Program-made: the position numbers and the translations under genes
Notes under the pieces: model-generated
Seen by the model: the letters and a program-made list of their open reading frames with translations, nothing else
Databases searched by the model: none
What the model was told of the DNA's origin: nothing
Assembly: GCA_030407005.1 (NCBI GenBank)
Contig: JAUDYN010000002.1
Location: forward strand, 992,001 to 1,056,000
Reading direction: 5' to 3'
Length of the DNA stretch: 64,000 nucleotides
Origin: Desarmillaria ectypa
Lineage: Eukaryota; Basidiomycota; Agaricomycetes; Agaricales; Physalacriaceae
Shown: one piece after another, positions 22,066-33,505 of the stretch
Position numbering within the stretch: the first letter of the stretch is position 1
How the letters are laid out: every line of letters starts with the position of its first letter

Positions 22066-23106
22066 GTTGCGGTGAGCGTTGGCGACGACGATCTAGAGCA
22101 AAATCGAGGATGATGGAGTGGGAAGAGTAAGGAGTATTGCGTACCATTGCTAGCAAATAAAAAGACGAAGGCAAGTTCCTTCAGCTCCGCATGTGGTCGT
22201 CGCTAGGGCCTTATGTCCGTGAAGTTGTCAGCATCTTTCCGCATCTCTTCACGGCATCACCACTGTATATCTCGTCGTTCAATACTGGTCGCTTGCTCTC
22301 TTATGTTTTGATGCTGCTATATAACGTCGCCATGTCGCCGTAGTCTGGATTTTAGATTGAAAGGTGTGTATCCTAGTCAATCAAGTCCGAGCATCAACCT
22401 GATTACCGCCCACAGGGTAGCAGACTGCCAGAATGCCTTTCTCGCGTGGCATAAATGCTTTGATAGCCGATTTCTTAGGCGCCCGTTGACTGGCTGGAGC
22501 CCAAGGCAGCCGTGGTACCGCTAAATAACAGCGAGGCGAAATTTCGGCCGATAGTAAGCATTCAGTGTAGGATCATGTCCGACATGATACTACACTGAAT
22601 GCTTATCAGTCGCAGTGTGTCAATGCGACCAATTCCCCGTAAGTGCTCACCCTTTAACCTTTGACATAGCAGTTTTTGTTGGGTAACGGAACTTTGACAA
22701 CATGTTTGTAGCAATCCGAGAGCATTACGAAGACAGACCATCTAAATGCACGTACGAGACCTCATAGGCTAGCGCATTTAGGGTCGCTCATGTTTTTCCG
22801 TTCTCCCTTTCGTAAGTATCTTTGCGGTTAATGATCACTGAATCACAGATGCTTTACTTCTTGAGGTTCTCCAGGACCTTCGTTGGCATTCCAAGTTTTC
22901 CTGACAGATGCTCCTCTTGTTCTGTCTGTATTTTTTCGCAAGTAACTTTTTGCACCCGCTGCATGCACGATGGTGGCTTATTGTTCAAAATATCTTAACT
23001 CACTACTCCGAAGGGATCGACTGATTAGCCAGTTCATTGCCAAAAGTTCAGAGTATCTATTCTGCATGTACTGCATTTAACCGTTGCCCTCCCGCCTCCG
23101 CCTTTT
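22066..23106. other. Intergenic with a long palindrome, no gene seen
   Basis: About 1 kb between the F-box copy 2 promoter and the agmatinase 3' end. No credible coding region. A near-perfect 51-bp palindrome at 22555-22605 is the only structured element (listed separately). Confidence 0.45.
22555..22605. repeat. Near-perfect 51-bp inverted repeat (hairpin)
   Basis: Left arm 22555-22579 starts TAAGCATTCAGTGTAG. Right arm 22581-22605 is its reverse complement with one mismatch among 25 positions. The arms are separated by a single base (22580). No similarity to either arm was noticed elsewhere in the window. It lies in noncoding DNA about 490 bp upstream of an F-box gene start. It may be a remnant of an inverted-repeat transposon or a hairpin-forming site; the sequence does not decide. 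Confidence 0.85.
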
Positions 23107-24810
23107 TCATAAGTACTTCAAATCCTCTAAAGAAAATGGTCCTTTGTGAGGTGCAGGCGGCTCTGCCAGCTGAAGCATTGTTAGGAAATCATGCACTATA
23201 TCGGCTGCAGCGATACCGGTAACATCAGCTGTAACAATCTCAGCAGCAGGTCAGATTCAGTATAACGTAAGCCGCCTACCAGAATCATAAGCGGGAGCAA
23301 CCTCGACGATGTCAGCGCCTCTGTTAAATGAGTTATCAGATGGAGAAAAGTCCGAAACGAACAGATGACATACACGAAATTAAGCCCAGATAGACCACGG
23401 ATGATGCGCTTAACTTCACGAGTCGTCCAACCACCTGTTTCGGGAGTTCCAGCTAATCCACAGAGAGGTGAGAAACTGTATCAGTGGTATAACGAGAATT
23501 TTGACATACTTGCAGGTGCCAGGGCTGGGTCAACAACGTCGATATCAAGACTAGTAAAAAATAGGCACGCTAATCACAAATACAAAGCAACTTCAAATGA
23601 AAGATGTCGCACCTGAGGTATACAGGGCTGTTTCCAATCCTCTGTCTTATTTTCTTGATGATGTTATTGATGCCATAGTCGTCAATATCGTCAGTGCTGA
23701 TGACCTGGAACCCAACAGCGTCGTCGTGCTCTACATCTTGGATGCCCTGAAATACATCGTTCATTTAGACCTCTCAGTCTTTAGGCTTGATTGAACTCAC
23801 AGCCATTTTGCACCGAATGCCCGCGTGGATACTGGTATTCGTCATCAGGTTTTCTTCAGCGGCAACAGCAAAGAAGGTGCCGTGAGTGATACGTTCTTGG
23901 TTGGTCGTGCCACCAGGGGGCCATGTATCGAGGTGAGCATCGAAGTGGATTACCTAGGGGGATAATGTTGAAATCTAGAACAGCATAAGCATGATAACAA
24001 CGAACAGATACCGGACCGTAGATTTTGTTCAGGGATCGCAAGATCGGAAGAACCTTTACGGAATCTATCAGATTGTGAAGATATAGAGGCTGTGTTTATT
24101 GAAATCCCTACAATTGTGTGATCTCCCCCTAGGGTCACGATCCGCGGATGCTCCCTTCCGTCCAATGAGATAGCAGCGGTTTGGGACTTGTATGCCTCGT
24201 TGGTGCCGCCCAAGACAGGTCGCGAGAGAAGTGTAGTGTATGCGGCTTCCATTTGGTCGATAGCTTTTGCATTATCGTAGGCCGAGAGAGGAACCTTGAA
24301 GGCAACATTACACATTCATCCAAAGAAAATGGGCGTGCAAACAGTGTACTTACATCCCCACAATCATGCAACCCAGCCCCGAGATCGTACGGGCTCGTCC
24401 CCCACGTTAAGGTGTACCCACGAGCATGCTGCCTTCTGGAGCCTGCGCGAATGGCAAAAGGGCCAAATCGCGCACCTTGTGAGGTAGTTAGTAATAGTCT
24501 CTGATGGCTGAGAGGCGTACGTACCAGGTCGATACGAGGTGGTCGTATCAAACGGGAAACCAATAATCGCGATATCGAATAGCTGAGAAGGGTCTTCTAG
24601 ACAGCGCGTATAGGGAAAGTGTGAGAAGCTCAGAGGGCCGGTGTAGCCTAGATCTTCTTGAGCGCCGTAACGAGTTGTCCATGGTTCCGTGCTGACGTCC
24701 ACCTGGTTTTGTTGTGGACTTAGGAAAGGGTATTGGTGTTGGTGCGCGTCCGTGAGTAGTACTACAGCTGACGATAGAAGAAAGAAGGCTAACTTGACGG
24801 AGTTCGACAT
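23107..24810 (-). CDS. Secreted agmatinase-like ureohydrolase (arginase family)
   Basis: A multi-exon gene. The N-terminus MSNSVKLAFFLLSSAVVLL then TDAHQ is a signal peptide, so the enzyme is probably secreted or vacuolar. Family blocks follow in order: FDIAIIGFPFDTTTSYRPG, RFGPFAIRAGSRR, DCGD, IVTLGGDHTI, IHFDAHLDTW, THGTFF, SLDIDVVDPALAP and GADIVEVAPAYDS. The Mn-binding residues (His in GGDH; Asp/His in DAHLD; Asp in SLDIDVVDP) are all visible. Agmatinases release urea and putrescine from agmatine; related enzymes use other guanidino compounds, so the substrate is inferred. The last intron joins PAYDS to ADVTGIAAADI through an acceptor ending GTTACAG. It is divergent from an OPT peptide transporter, consistent with nitrogen scavenging. 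Confidence 0.88.
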
Positions 24811-25606
24811 GTTCTATTCAAGACAAGCCTCTTGGGTGAGCGATAGGTAAATATAGTTTTGTAGACCTATCGTGTGCCAAGCATCAGTACAAGATAAGGA
24901 GATAACATACCTTATCTGCTGTCCCCAAATGACTTGCAAATCAATAGCCGTTGCCAGTGCAGACCGGCATTTTTTACTGGGATAAGTAGGAATATTCGAG
25001 TACGCCACGGCTGAGTCCGCTTGATTCACGGGTGCTAGGAATTACAGGTCAAAAGGCTGCAGCCATCAATGTGCAGGGTCGAACATTTTCATGTCGTGTA
25101 CAGCTATTGGGATCTGCCAAAGAACTCGGTGTCGTAGTCGCGGCAGAACGCGTCCGTGAGTGTGGGAAACTGAGGAAGTTCGAAATAGAAACCTGATCGG
25201 TCATTTTGCTTCCGACCATATGCTACACGCTACACCATGGCCAATCGTTTGTTCGTCCTAAGCGAAAAATCGTCTAAGTGTCTTTATCTGCGGCTGCATC
25301 AGACTGTATCTAGATTTTCTGCTTCTGCTGAGGTGACTGGTATATGCGCATCCTGCTAGTACTAATGGCTTTGACCTGAACATGCTACACTATTGAAAAT
25401 GAAGGACGAGAATCTCAGTCAGCCTTAGGCTATCTACCTGCGGACCGAGGGCGTCCGGAGCTGATATCAACAATACCACGGCATTGCGATTAGGTAGCCC
25501 CAGATAAGCCCAGTTCGTCAAATTTTGTCTGGTGATACATACTACTTAAGTAACGCATGGAGTCTGTATCCTTATTTTTGATAGTGCACCTCATCCTCTT
25601 ATCGTG
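24811..25606. promoter_or_regulatory. Divergent promoter with clustered GATA-factor sites
   Basis: An intergenic region of 796 bp shared by the agmatinase and OPT genes. It contains GATAAG at 24893, 24981 and 25503, and its complement CTTATC at 24911 and 25598, the last ending three bases before the OPT start codon. A further GATAAC lies at 24901, so three sites fall within 25 bp (24893-24916). Fungal nitrogen regulators of the AreA/Nit2 type bind HGATAR, often paired. About 0.4 hexamers of this type would be expected by chance. Function is inferred. Confidence 0.55.
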
Positions 25607-28600
25607 ATGGCAAGTGCATATGAGGTGATGACTCTACCTGAGCTTGACAAGAAACAGTCTGCCGATGCCGAGAAAGCCCATTTCACGGAGAAGGTCGAAG
25701 CTGTCAACTCCAGCAGCGATCTGGGACTAGAGACGAACGATGAGGCGGTCATCGAGCGTTCCGAGGATGTCGCTGTTCAGGTTGGTAATTGCATTGCTGT
25801 ATATCAAGCTTTTAATGCTTGTTTTAGGTCATATCCACCAGAGACGATCCGGACCTCCCTATCGTCACCTTCAGAGTGGCGTTTTTGGGTGTTGGTCTCA
25901 GCGCGTTCTCTTCCGTAAGTATACAATTCTCTCGGTGAGCCATTATGGCCTATCTCCTCCCAGGTCCTTGCAACCATCTACACGTTCAAACCTCAGAATG
26001 CAACTGTGTCGCAACTGTTCTGCCTTATCATCGCTTATGTTCTGGGTACTAGCATGGCTGGTGAGATATTTCCTTGTTACATACACGCAACCTTTATTTA
26101 TGCCAATGGTTCGCAGGATTGATTCCCAGCACTGGCTATTGGCGATACCTGAATCCCAGCCCATTCAACATAAAGTGTGTACTGGCATTTATCTCTTATA
26201 GTTGCTTGCCAAGCGCGTTCTTCCAGAGAACATACTGCTATCGTGATCATGGCATCTACAGCGTCGAACATAGCCTTAGCTATGGAGAATATTGCCGCTA
26301 TGGGTCAGCCATTGTCACCATTCTCGAAAGCGATACGTACTGACTGATAATCATCCAAGATCTCTTCTACGATCTTCATCTGAATGGTGCTGTGGCAATA
26401 TTCCAAATTTTTTCAACCCAAATGATAGGTTATGGCATTGCCGGACTTCGTGAGTGCTGGATTTCCGAGTGTGTAATACTGAGTGTTTACTTACCCTCCT
26501 AGTGCGGACGCTCCTCGTTTACCCGACCTAGTAAGTTCCAATACATATGTGTAGCGCATTGTTAATTCTGCTTCCAGCGCATTCTACCCATCTTACATCT
26601 CGGTGGTGAACCTGTTACAAAGTTTACACTTTAGCGGAACGCTGAATGCGAAGAAGCGAAAGTTCTTCTGGATCGTTGTATGTTGACTTGTCTATCCTCG
26701 TGCGCAAGTTGTATCTCTAACTGACATCCAGTTTGCTGCTATCTTCTTCTGGGAATGGATTCCTCAATATCCCGTTCGTTTCCTTGGCGTGTATCTTTTC
26801 TGTACTAATACTCACATTCGCATGAAAGTTTCCCCTCCTCACTGCTATCTCGATTATATGTCTCGCAGATAATGGACGACACGAATTTGTACGAAACCTC
26901 TTCGGGGCAGGATCTAGTAACGAGGGCATCGGCTTTTTCTCTTTTGGTCTTTCGTGGACTTTGATCACTCAAGGCAACCCGCTGGTTTGGCCTCTCCAGA
27001 CGCGTACGTGCATTACTGTCTCCTTCCGTAAACTGTATTCTGACCTATCTCAGAGGTGAACTCTTACAGTGCGTCTACTCCCGGAGTGAATGATATCGAC
27101 ATGTCTGACGTTTGCTATCTACACAGTCGGCATGCTGTTGGGATACATCGTCCTGACAGCAAGTTATTACTCAAACGTTTTTAACGGACGCGATATTCTT
27201 TGGATGTCTACTTCTCTCTTTGGCAAGGATGGAGAAATATATGATCAAAACGCCGTTATCGACTCGAACTACCACCTTAATACCACTGCAATCGCGGAAG
27301 TTGGTCTTCCGCGCTACACAGCGACGTATGCTATCAGTCAATTGTGTTACAACCTCTCACTCGGCAGCGCGGTGACGTATGTGTTGCTTTGGCACTGGCG
27401 GGAGTTGAGGGCCGCCTTCGGTGGGCTCAGATTCCTGAAGAGAGGGCATGCAGATATAGATGATCCACATTATAACGGTGGCGTATTTTACCTGTCGTGA
27501 GGGGATGAAGCTGACGAGAACGCTTTCTGCAGAGATGAGGAAATATAGTAAGTCGATGATCAGCGGAGCAGCGAAGCAAGATGCTAAGCCGCTGACGTAG
27601 AGGAGGTCCCACAATGGGTTTACGCGGTGCTATTTGTTGTTTCCCTTGGGGTCGCTATCGGCACATCGTATGCCGGTCCGGGAGGATATGCCTTGATTCC
27701 AGCTTGGAGCATCATATTCTTCACAGGTATGCCACTTTCTTGCGGCTTTAAAATATCTATGTGCTGATAAGTATACGGTTGATTAGTCTTTAGTTTCTTC
27801 ATGGCAACTCTCCTGGGATTCAGTGAGCAGTTCTATTCCACTCGGAGATCTATGTTACTGAATGGCCTGTACAGTCACGGCCACCACTGGATTCAACATC
27901 TCATTGAAGTACGCGGTGCAGATCATAGCTGCTTTCATACATCCCGGCGAGCCGATGTGTGTGTCCAATCTATTTCGGTGTCGAGACAGTCTAATGTATG
28001 CCTTCTTAGAACTGTCATGTATGCCAACTTGTTCGGAAACAGCTCCGCATGGCAGACATTGTATATGTTGCAAGGTCTGTCTATATCATGTCCCTGCTGT
28101 ACGTCCTATGATTCTAAATTCCTATGATAGATCTTAAATTGGGACAGTACACAAAGCTGCCACCTAGAATCACCTTCGCTGCCCAAATGGCTCGTCTTCG
28201 CTTGCTCTGGTTTATGAATGTCTGACGTTTATTCTTTGGCAGACCGGATCCATCATCGGATCGATATTTAACTACACCAGCGAGTATTGCTTCGTTTTTT
28301 GCCACCGACTGAATTGGCTAAACTCTCATTTACTCAGTGATGAATACGATTGTAACGAATAACAAGGATATATTGAAAGACCCCACTGGGACGCGTGTGG
28401 TAAGTGCTGCACCAACGCTTATTTCCTCTTTCTTGACAACCGTTTGCCATAGTGGAGTGGATGGAATATCCAATCCGTCAATTCTGCCTCTGTGGCAATG
28501 GGTGCTTTAGGTAAAGAGCTCTTTACCTACGGGAAGGAATCCGGATATTGGATTATTCCGTTTGGCATGTACGTCCATATTCCACTGATTCTCTTCTTAT

Positions 28601-29054
28601 TTTTGACGTCAACCTCGACTTAGGTTTATTGGCCTATTTTGTCCGATCCCGTTCTGGGTCATATATCGATACTCGAAGCCAGAGAGCAGACTGGCAAAGA
28701 TGATGAAGTACATCAATGTCCCCATCATCGCTTTATACATAGGATAGTACGTGTGATGTTAATAATCGTCCCTTCCAAAGCTCATTGATTCGCAGCCTCC
28801 CATACTCCGTCAACGGCCAGTGGTGGTCCTGTTTCGTGATCGGTTTCTTTTCGCAGTGGTGGCTAAGGAAGCACAGACCCGGCTGGTTCAAGAAATACAA
28901 CTACCTGATGTCTGCAGCGCTGGACGGGGGAAGTCAAGTCATTCTGTTCATCCTTAGTTTTGCGGTCTTTGGAGCAAGCAACAAGGCGGTGGACTTCCCG
29001 TATTGGTGGGGTAATCCGGAGAATTTATCCGCGGATAGGTGCATGTCGACGTGA
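25607..29054 (+). CDS. OPT family oligopeptide transporter
   Basis: A gene with many short introns. It starts MASAYEVMTLPELDKKQ, followed by an acidic cytosolic N-terminus, then DDPDLPIVTFRVAFLGVGLS and multiple membrane segments. The OPT signature is visible after splicing: YLNPSPFNIKEH, close to the family NPGxFNxKEH with Gly replaced by Ser. It is followed by VIMASTASNIALAMENIAA. The C-terminus VNGQWWSCFVIGFFSQWW, NYLMSAALDGGSQVILF and FPYWWGNP is typical. The family imports tri- to hexapeptides or glutathione with protons across the plasma membrane. The gene is divergent from agmatinase and converges on an F-box gene (197 bp between stops). I did not resolve every exon edge. Confidence 0.9.
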
Positions 29055-29250
29055 TAGAAGAAGAGAATTTACGAGTATACGAAACAAGGTTTGTACACGG
29101 CGGTTTGAACCTATCGGATATCATTTCGGAGAATTTATGACAGACGCTATATAGACGACATATGCACGAAGGCATCATCGAGTAATTAAACGGAGGCAGT
29201 TTGAACAGGTGCTCGGCCTCACCGAATGGACTACCCCTCATCCCCTGAGG

Positions 29251-31125
29251 CTATGTTCGATGCACTGTGAAATGGCTTCCCAGACTCCTTATCTGTTCAT
29301 CGGCGTGGGATTTGGGACGATGAGAAGAGATGAAAGCTTCCTGCAGTTTCGCCACCCCGGCTGGCGGGTCACAACGTGTTCGCAAAAGCCCAACCAGCCT
29401 GTCCTCTCCATATGCGCCACTGTCCACCAAAGTCAGAACCTGTAATTCTGGACATAATGTTCCCGGCGTGAGTGCCTCGAGGAAATCATCATCAACGATT
29501 AAATCCCTGCCACAATCCTTGCTCTGTTGTATTGTCAGCTTGCGGAGTGTAGGGATACGTGAGAGACATTGAAGTAGGATATGGGAAGGCACGGAGATGT
29601 ATTCATCGAGTGACAGGGTAGTCAATAGGCACACTGATGCGTTCAACAGGCTATCCAGCGAAAGAAATGATTGCAGATAGGTCCGTTCCCGCAGACGGCC
29701 AGTACGACGTCCCCCGATGTCCAAATTCTCCAGTCTGGGAAGATGAAGATTATCGAATATGTGAGATAGTGCCAACCACGTAAATAAAGATGGCTCTCTG
29801 CCTGAAACATGGAAATCGCAGAGGCTGGGGAGCGTCACCCGGTGAGGGGAAGATGTCGGTTGCGGACCTGTGAGAATGCGGTAATGATTTGCCGTCTTTA
29901 ACAGCAACGACTCTAGCTTGACACATTGAGCTAGTGCCTTCCACAGTTCGGATCCAAGAAATATCCATTTCTCTCCAACGTCAATATGGATGTCGACGAG
30001 CTGACGCCAAGGAGCCCGAGGAAAGCCCGTGAGTGCTGTTATGGACGTCGTGATTTTGAACTCGCGAAGCATAGGAGCCCTTTCCAAAAAACAGAGGTTG
30101 TTCACAGCGGTAGGATCACGCATGGTAGGGGAGCAGATATGCAAGACAAAATGTTCCAACAACGGAAAACAGAGGCTATCGAAAATCGCATGATCACTGA
30201 AGCCCACTGGGAGCGTCAAAATGATGCGCCTCCAACGGTAGCAATGTGGGAGCCCCAGGCAATAAATAATGTCTCTCAGCTCTGCTGCTGAGCTCGTCCG
30301 GCTCGCTGACAGACATACATCCAGAGGCAATCGGCCTGATCTTTTCAACCAGGCCCTGAGAATCTTTCGACTCCCAAGAGCGGCCCAATCAACGGCGCCT
30401 GCGACGCGGGAGATCGTGATCTTCAGTGAAGACCACAGACTAGGAGTGTTCAAGGAAACAGTTCGCCAGCGGCTGCAGACCCTCCCAAATACGACGGGTG
30501 CGTCAGAGGCATACCCACCCTCCGGCCAAATATCTCGGAATGGTTTGTCGCCGACGCAATAAAGGAAAATCTCCTGGAGTAGTTCTGTGGGCACGCGACG
30601 AATGGAGGAAAGAATGGTGAGGTGTTCGGCAACCAAAAAATTGTACTGCACAGCTTCCCGCTCAGAAGAGACGGTTTGAATCATTTCCTGTAGATTGATG
30701 AGCTCGGCGAGCTCGATATTTGACACCTCTTCATAATGGTCGTTCATCTCCGACACGTGGATAAGTAAGGATTGTTGCGCTTCCTTGGGTAGGAGAAGAT
30801 TGATGAAAGATGATGTGAGGTGCTCGTTAACTCTCAGCTGCGATTGCAGAGATCTGGCATTGGAGATGAGGGTGTTGAACCTTCCTTGCAAATCAGCGAT
30901 CTCCATATCCAGGATGCGGATCCTTTCCGCAGGTTCGGCGCAGAATTGGGTAATATTCTGGACATCCTCTTCCGTCGGACAATCATTAGACGTGAGGAGC
31001 TTGTGGAAAGGTGAAGCGGTGATATCCATGAGAACGGATTCAGGATGATGAACATTTTCCCAGGGTAGTTGATGGCCATCATTGAAGGTTTTGATCCCAA
31101 AGATGTAGGCTTCACGTCCAAACAT
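29251..31125 (-). CDS. Intronless F-box protein with N-terminal coiled coil
   Basis: A single 624-codon exon. About residues 60-180 form a predicted coiled coil (ERIRILDMEIADLQGRFN, SNIELAELINLQEMIQTVSS), then an F-box: RRVPTELLQEIFLYCVGDKP and VCSRWRTVSLNTPSLWSSL. The C-terminal 400 residues are Leu-rich with irregular repeats (LPRLENLDIGGRR, CPELQVLTLVDSGAYG). This coiled coil plus F-box plus LRR-like order is common among Agaricomycete F-box families and differs from the two spliced F-box genes at 19-22 kb, so it is a separate lineage. The likely role is SCF substrate recruitment; target unknown. Confidence 0.85.
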   Translation of the reverse strand: MFGREAYIFGIKTFNDGHQLPWENVHHPESVLMDITASPFHKLLTSNDCPTEEDVQNITQFCAEPAERIRILDMEIADLQGRFNTLISNARSLQSQLRVNEHLTSSFINLLLPKEAQQSLLIHVSEMNDHYEEVSNIELAELINLQEMIQTVSSEREAVQYNFLVAEHLTILSSIRRVPTELLQEIFLYCVGDKPFRDIWPEGGYASDAPVVFGRVCSRWRTVSLNTPSLWSSLKITISRVAGAVDWAALGSRKILRAWLKRSGRLPLDVCLSASRTSSAAELRDIIYCLGLPHCYRWRRIILTLPVGFSDHAIFDSLCFPLLEHFVLHICSPTMRDPTAVNNLCFLERAPMLREFKITTSITALTGFPRAPWRQLVDIHIDVGEKWIFLGSELWKALAQCVKLESLLLKTANHYRILTGPQPTSSPHRVTLPSLCDFHVSGREPSLFTWLALSHIFDNLHLPRLENLDIGGRRTGRLRERTYLQSFLSLDSLLNASVCLLTTLSLDEYISVPSHILLQCLSRIPTLRKLTIQQSKDCGRDLIVDDDFLEALTPGTLCPELQVLTLVDSGAYGEDRLVGLLRTRCDPPAGVAKLQEAFISSHRPKSHADEQIRSLGSHFTVHRT

Positions 31126-32242
31126 CGTAGAAAGCTTCTAAGTTCTGATATCACTTTCGATAACAGATAGAAATCACATCAGCTGGCTTTCACTTGTGGC
31201 GCCAATAAACTGGCTGTCAAAGTGTTCCAAAGCGAAAATCAGTAAGTCGCCTTGTTAGAAACTATGAGCCTAGACAGCGGTGTGGCGTTCCAAGCGAGAC
31301 TGTGGAGCAAAATATTTCGCTTGCAGCAAAAATTGTTGACTTCGAATGCGGTCGATCCAAAGTGGCGGATATTTGGTTAGCCGACACTTGTTTTTATCTT
31401 ACCTATGTCAGGAGCTTCCGAAGCCAGAAAAGGGGTGTCAGAGGTCTGTCGTCCATCACGGGCGAGAACATTCGGCAATAGTTAAAGGATCTCCACCTTA
31501 GCGAATGGATGGAAGGGCGTAGGGGGGTGCACTGTTCGCAGTACCTAGATCTCCGAGATTTGGGCGATAGAACATGTGGTCAGTTGATAAGCAACAAATA
31601 TCGCCTTCGAGAAAGAGAAAAGCAGAGTGGAGAGTAAGTCACGTTAACGAGAGAAGAAGCAGCGGGCAAGCAACCATCATGAGAGAGATGACCTAGGCAG
31701 AACGATGCCACCCCTACACGCTCCGCGCGAATACACTTAATGGTCAGGCTGACCAAAAGAATTATATAAGCCGTAACAATTCGAATACATGCGCGTGAAA
31801 GTTTATGCGTCTGCATTTCAGCCCAAGGATATGGGCTAGCCATGCCTTGGGAGACTGAAGCCATCGAACGGAAACGTTGTTTGATTTTTCAAAGCCAGAA
31901 GCAACAGCCATAGATAATTCACCGGTGAATAGAGAAAGAAAGAAAACCGTAGTAACAACAGCATCCGAGCCATGATGCAGAAAAGGTGCCAAATCGAGTA
32001 TCCGCTGATGCCGACGTTGCCAGAGCTCGTCAAGGGCCAGGAATACGCATATAAACATTCACATTTATCCTGAATGAGTCGTTTGCGCCCGTGATATTCG
32101 GTTGGTAACTAGAATGAATGATCAAGAAAAAAGTCACGACATCGTGTTCATCCCAAAACAGAGCAGCAGGGCAAAGACGGCGTGGGAATTTATAACACGC
32201 CCTTGTTTAAAAAAAAGTCTCTCATCATCCCCTTCCACGACG
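31126..32242. other. Intergenic, no gene seen
   Basis: About 1.1 kb between the F-box gene start and the kinase start, so both promoters are expected here. Minus-strand open frames at 31580-32058 overlap each other in different frames and show no domain. Confidence 0.4.
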
Positions 32243-33505
32243 ATGGAGTATACCTTCGGTGGCAAGTACCGCCTCGAGCAGGAGATTGCCAATGGCGGCT
32301 GCGGCACCGTCTTCCTAGGCACACATAATGTCGCCGGCAAGCCAGTCGCCATCAAGCTCGAGCCATCGGAACCCAAACGTAGCAGACGACGTCGCCACTC
32401 TGATCCCGATAGCCCACAGCATCACCACCACCATGGCCCTTCTCCACTAAAGCTGGAATCGCAGATCTATAAGCGTCTAATGGGCGGTCCTGGGGTTCCG
32501 TGGATCATGTATTCAGGAAAACAAGGCGATTACAATGTCATGGTCATCGACCTCTTGGGCCCTTCGCTGGAGGATTTCTTCCGCATGTGCAACCGGTGTT
32601 TTTCGTTGAAAACAGTATTATTGCTGGCGGATCAATTGGTGCGCCTCTTGCTTTCACTTCGGCGCTAATTGACGCGAATCTCATATCGGACCACTTGAAG
32701 ATATCTCGAATCCAGTATATTCATTCTCACTCGCTTTTGCATCGCGATATTAAGCCTGCTAATTTTGTCATGGGCACCGGCAAATCCGTTCACCAAGTCA
32801 ATATCATCGACTTTGGCCTTGCTAAGAAGTTTCGCGATCCACGGACGGCAGCGCATATTCCGTACAAGCAGGACGTCGTGCACGGTGTGGGGACATCGCT
32901 GTTTGCCGCTATCAATACCCACCTGGGAGTCGGTACGTATTGTCCTCATTTCAATAGACGGTTCTGACAGCTTGAATAGAATCTTCGCGACGGGACGATC
33001 TTGAGTCACTGGCATATATGCTAATTTATTTCCTCAAGGGAACACTACCCTGGCGGAAAATGCGTGCACCAACTCATCCACCCCCTGGTACACCAGACTA
33101 TCCTCCATATAACCCGGTCACTGAAACGTGGAATTTAATCCGCGACGCTAAGCTCAAAGCCGAGGAAAAGTTGACGCAAGGACTACCGCCCGAGTTCGAT
33201 GTGCTCTATAGGTGCGTTGATTTTATCTTCAGTCTACTGTCTTTAATGTGAACCTTAGATATGCGCGGTCATTATCGTTTGACGATTTGCCCGATTATGA
33301 AGGACTAAGAGAACTGTTCCAAGGCTTGGCAAAGCGCGTAGGCGTAGAATATGACGGCGTCTTCGACTGGACTGTCCCCCCACCCTCATCTCCATCTGCG
33401 TCTGCGTCTTCTGTGCCCCATGCGGAAGAGGAGGCCACGGGTGGCAGGTTCTGCGAAGCATGTCGGAAGAAACGATTGGCAAATGCCAGCAGTGGGAAGC
33501 GGTAG
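32243..33505 (+). CDS. Divergent casein kinase 1-type protein kinase
   Basis: Starts [21 protein letters not shown]. Catalytic parts: Gly-rich loop [13 protein letters not shown] (first Gly of the usual GxGxxG is Ala), ATP Lys in VAIKLEP, helix C Glu in LESQIYKRL, catalytic loop [14 protein letters not shown], and DFG in [11 protein letters not shown]. The CK1-specific [20 protein letters not shown] is made by splicing at about 32932-32978. Oddities: an insert of about 20 residues rich in Arg and His (five His in a row) between the ATP Lys and helix [10 protein letters not shown] where CK1 has GTARYASIN; and PANF where CK1 usually has PDNF. The essential Lys, Asp, Asn and DFG are kept, so activity is plausible. 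The tail is Ser/Pro-rich with a possible CxxC (FCEAC). Introns also lie at about 32638-32701 and 33211-33257. Confidence 0.87.
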
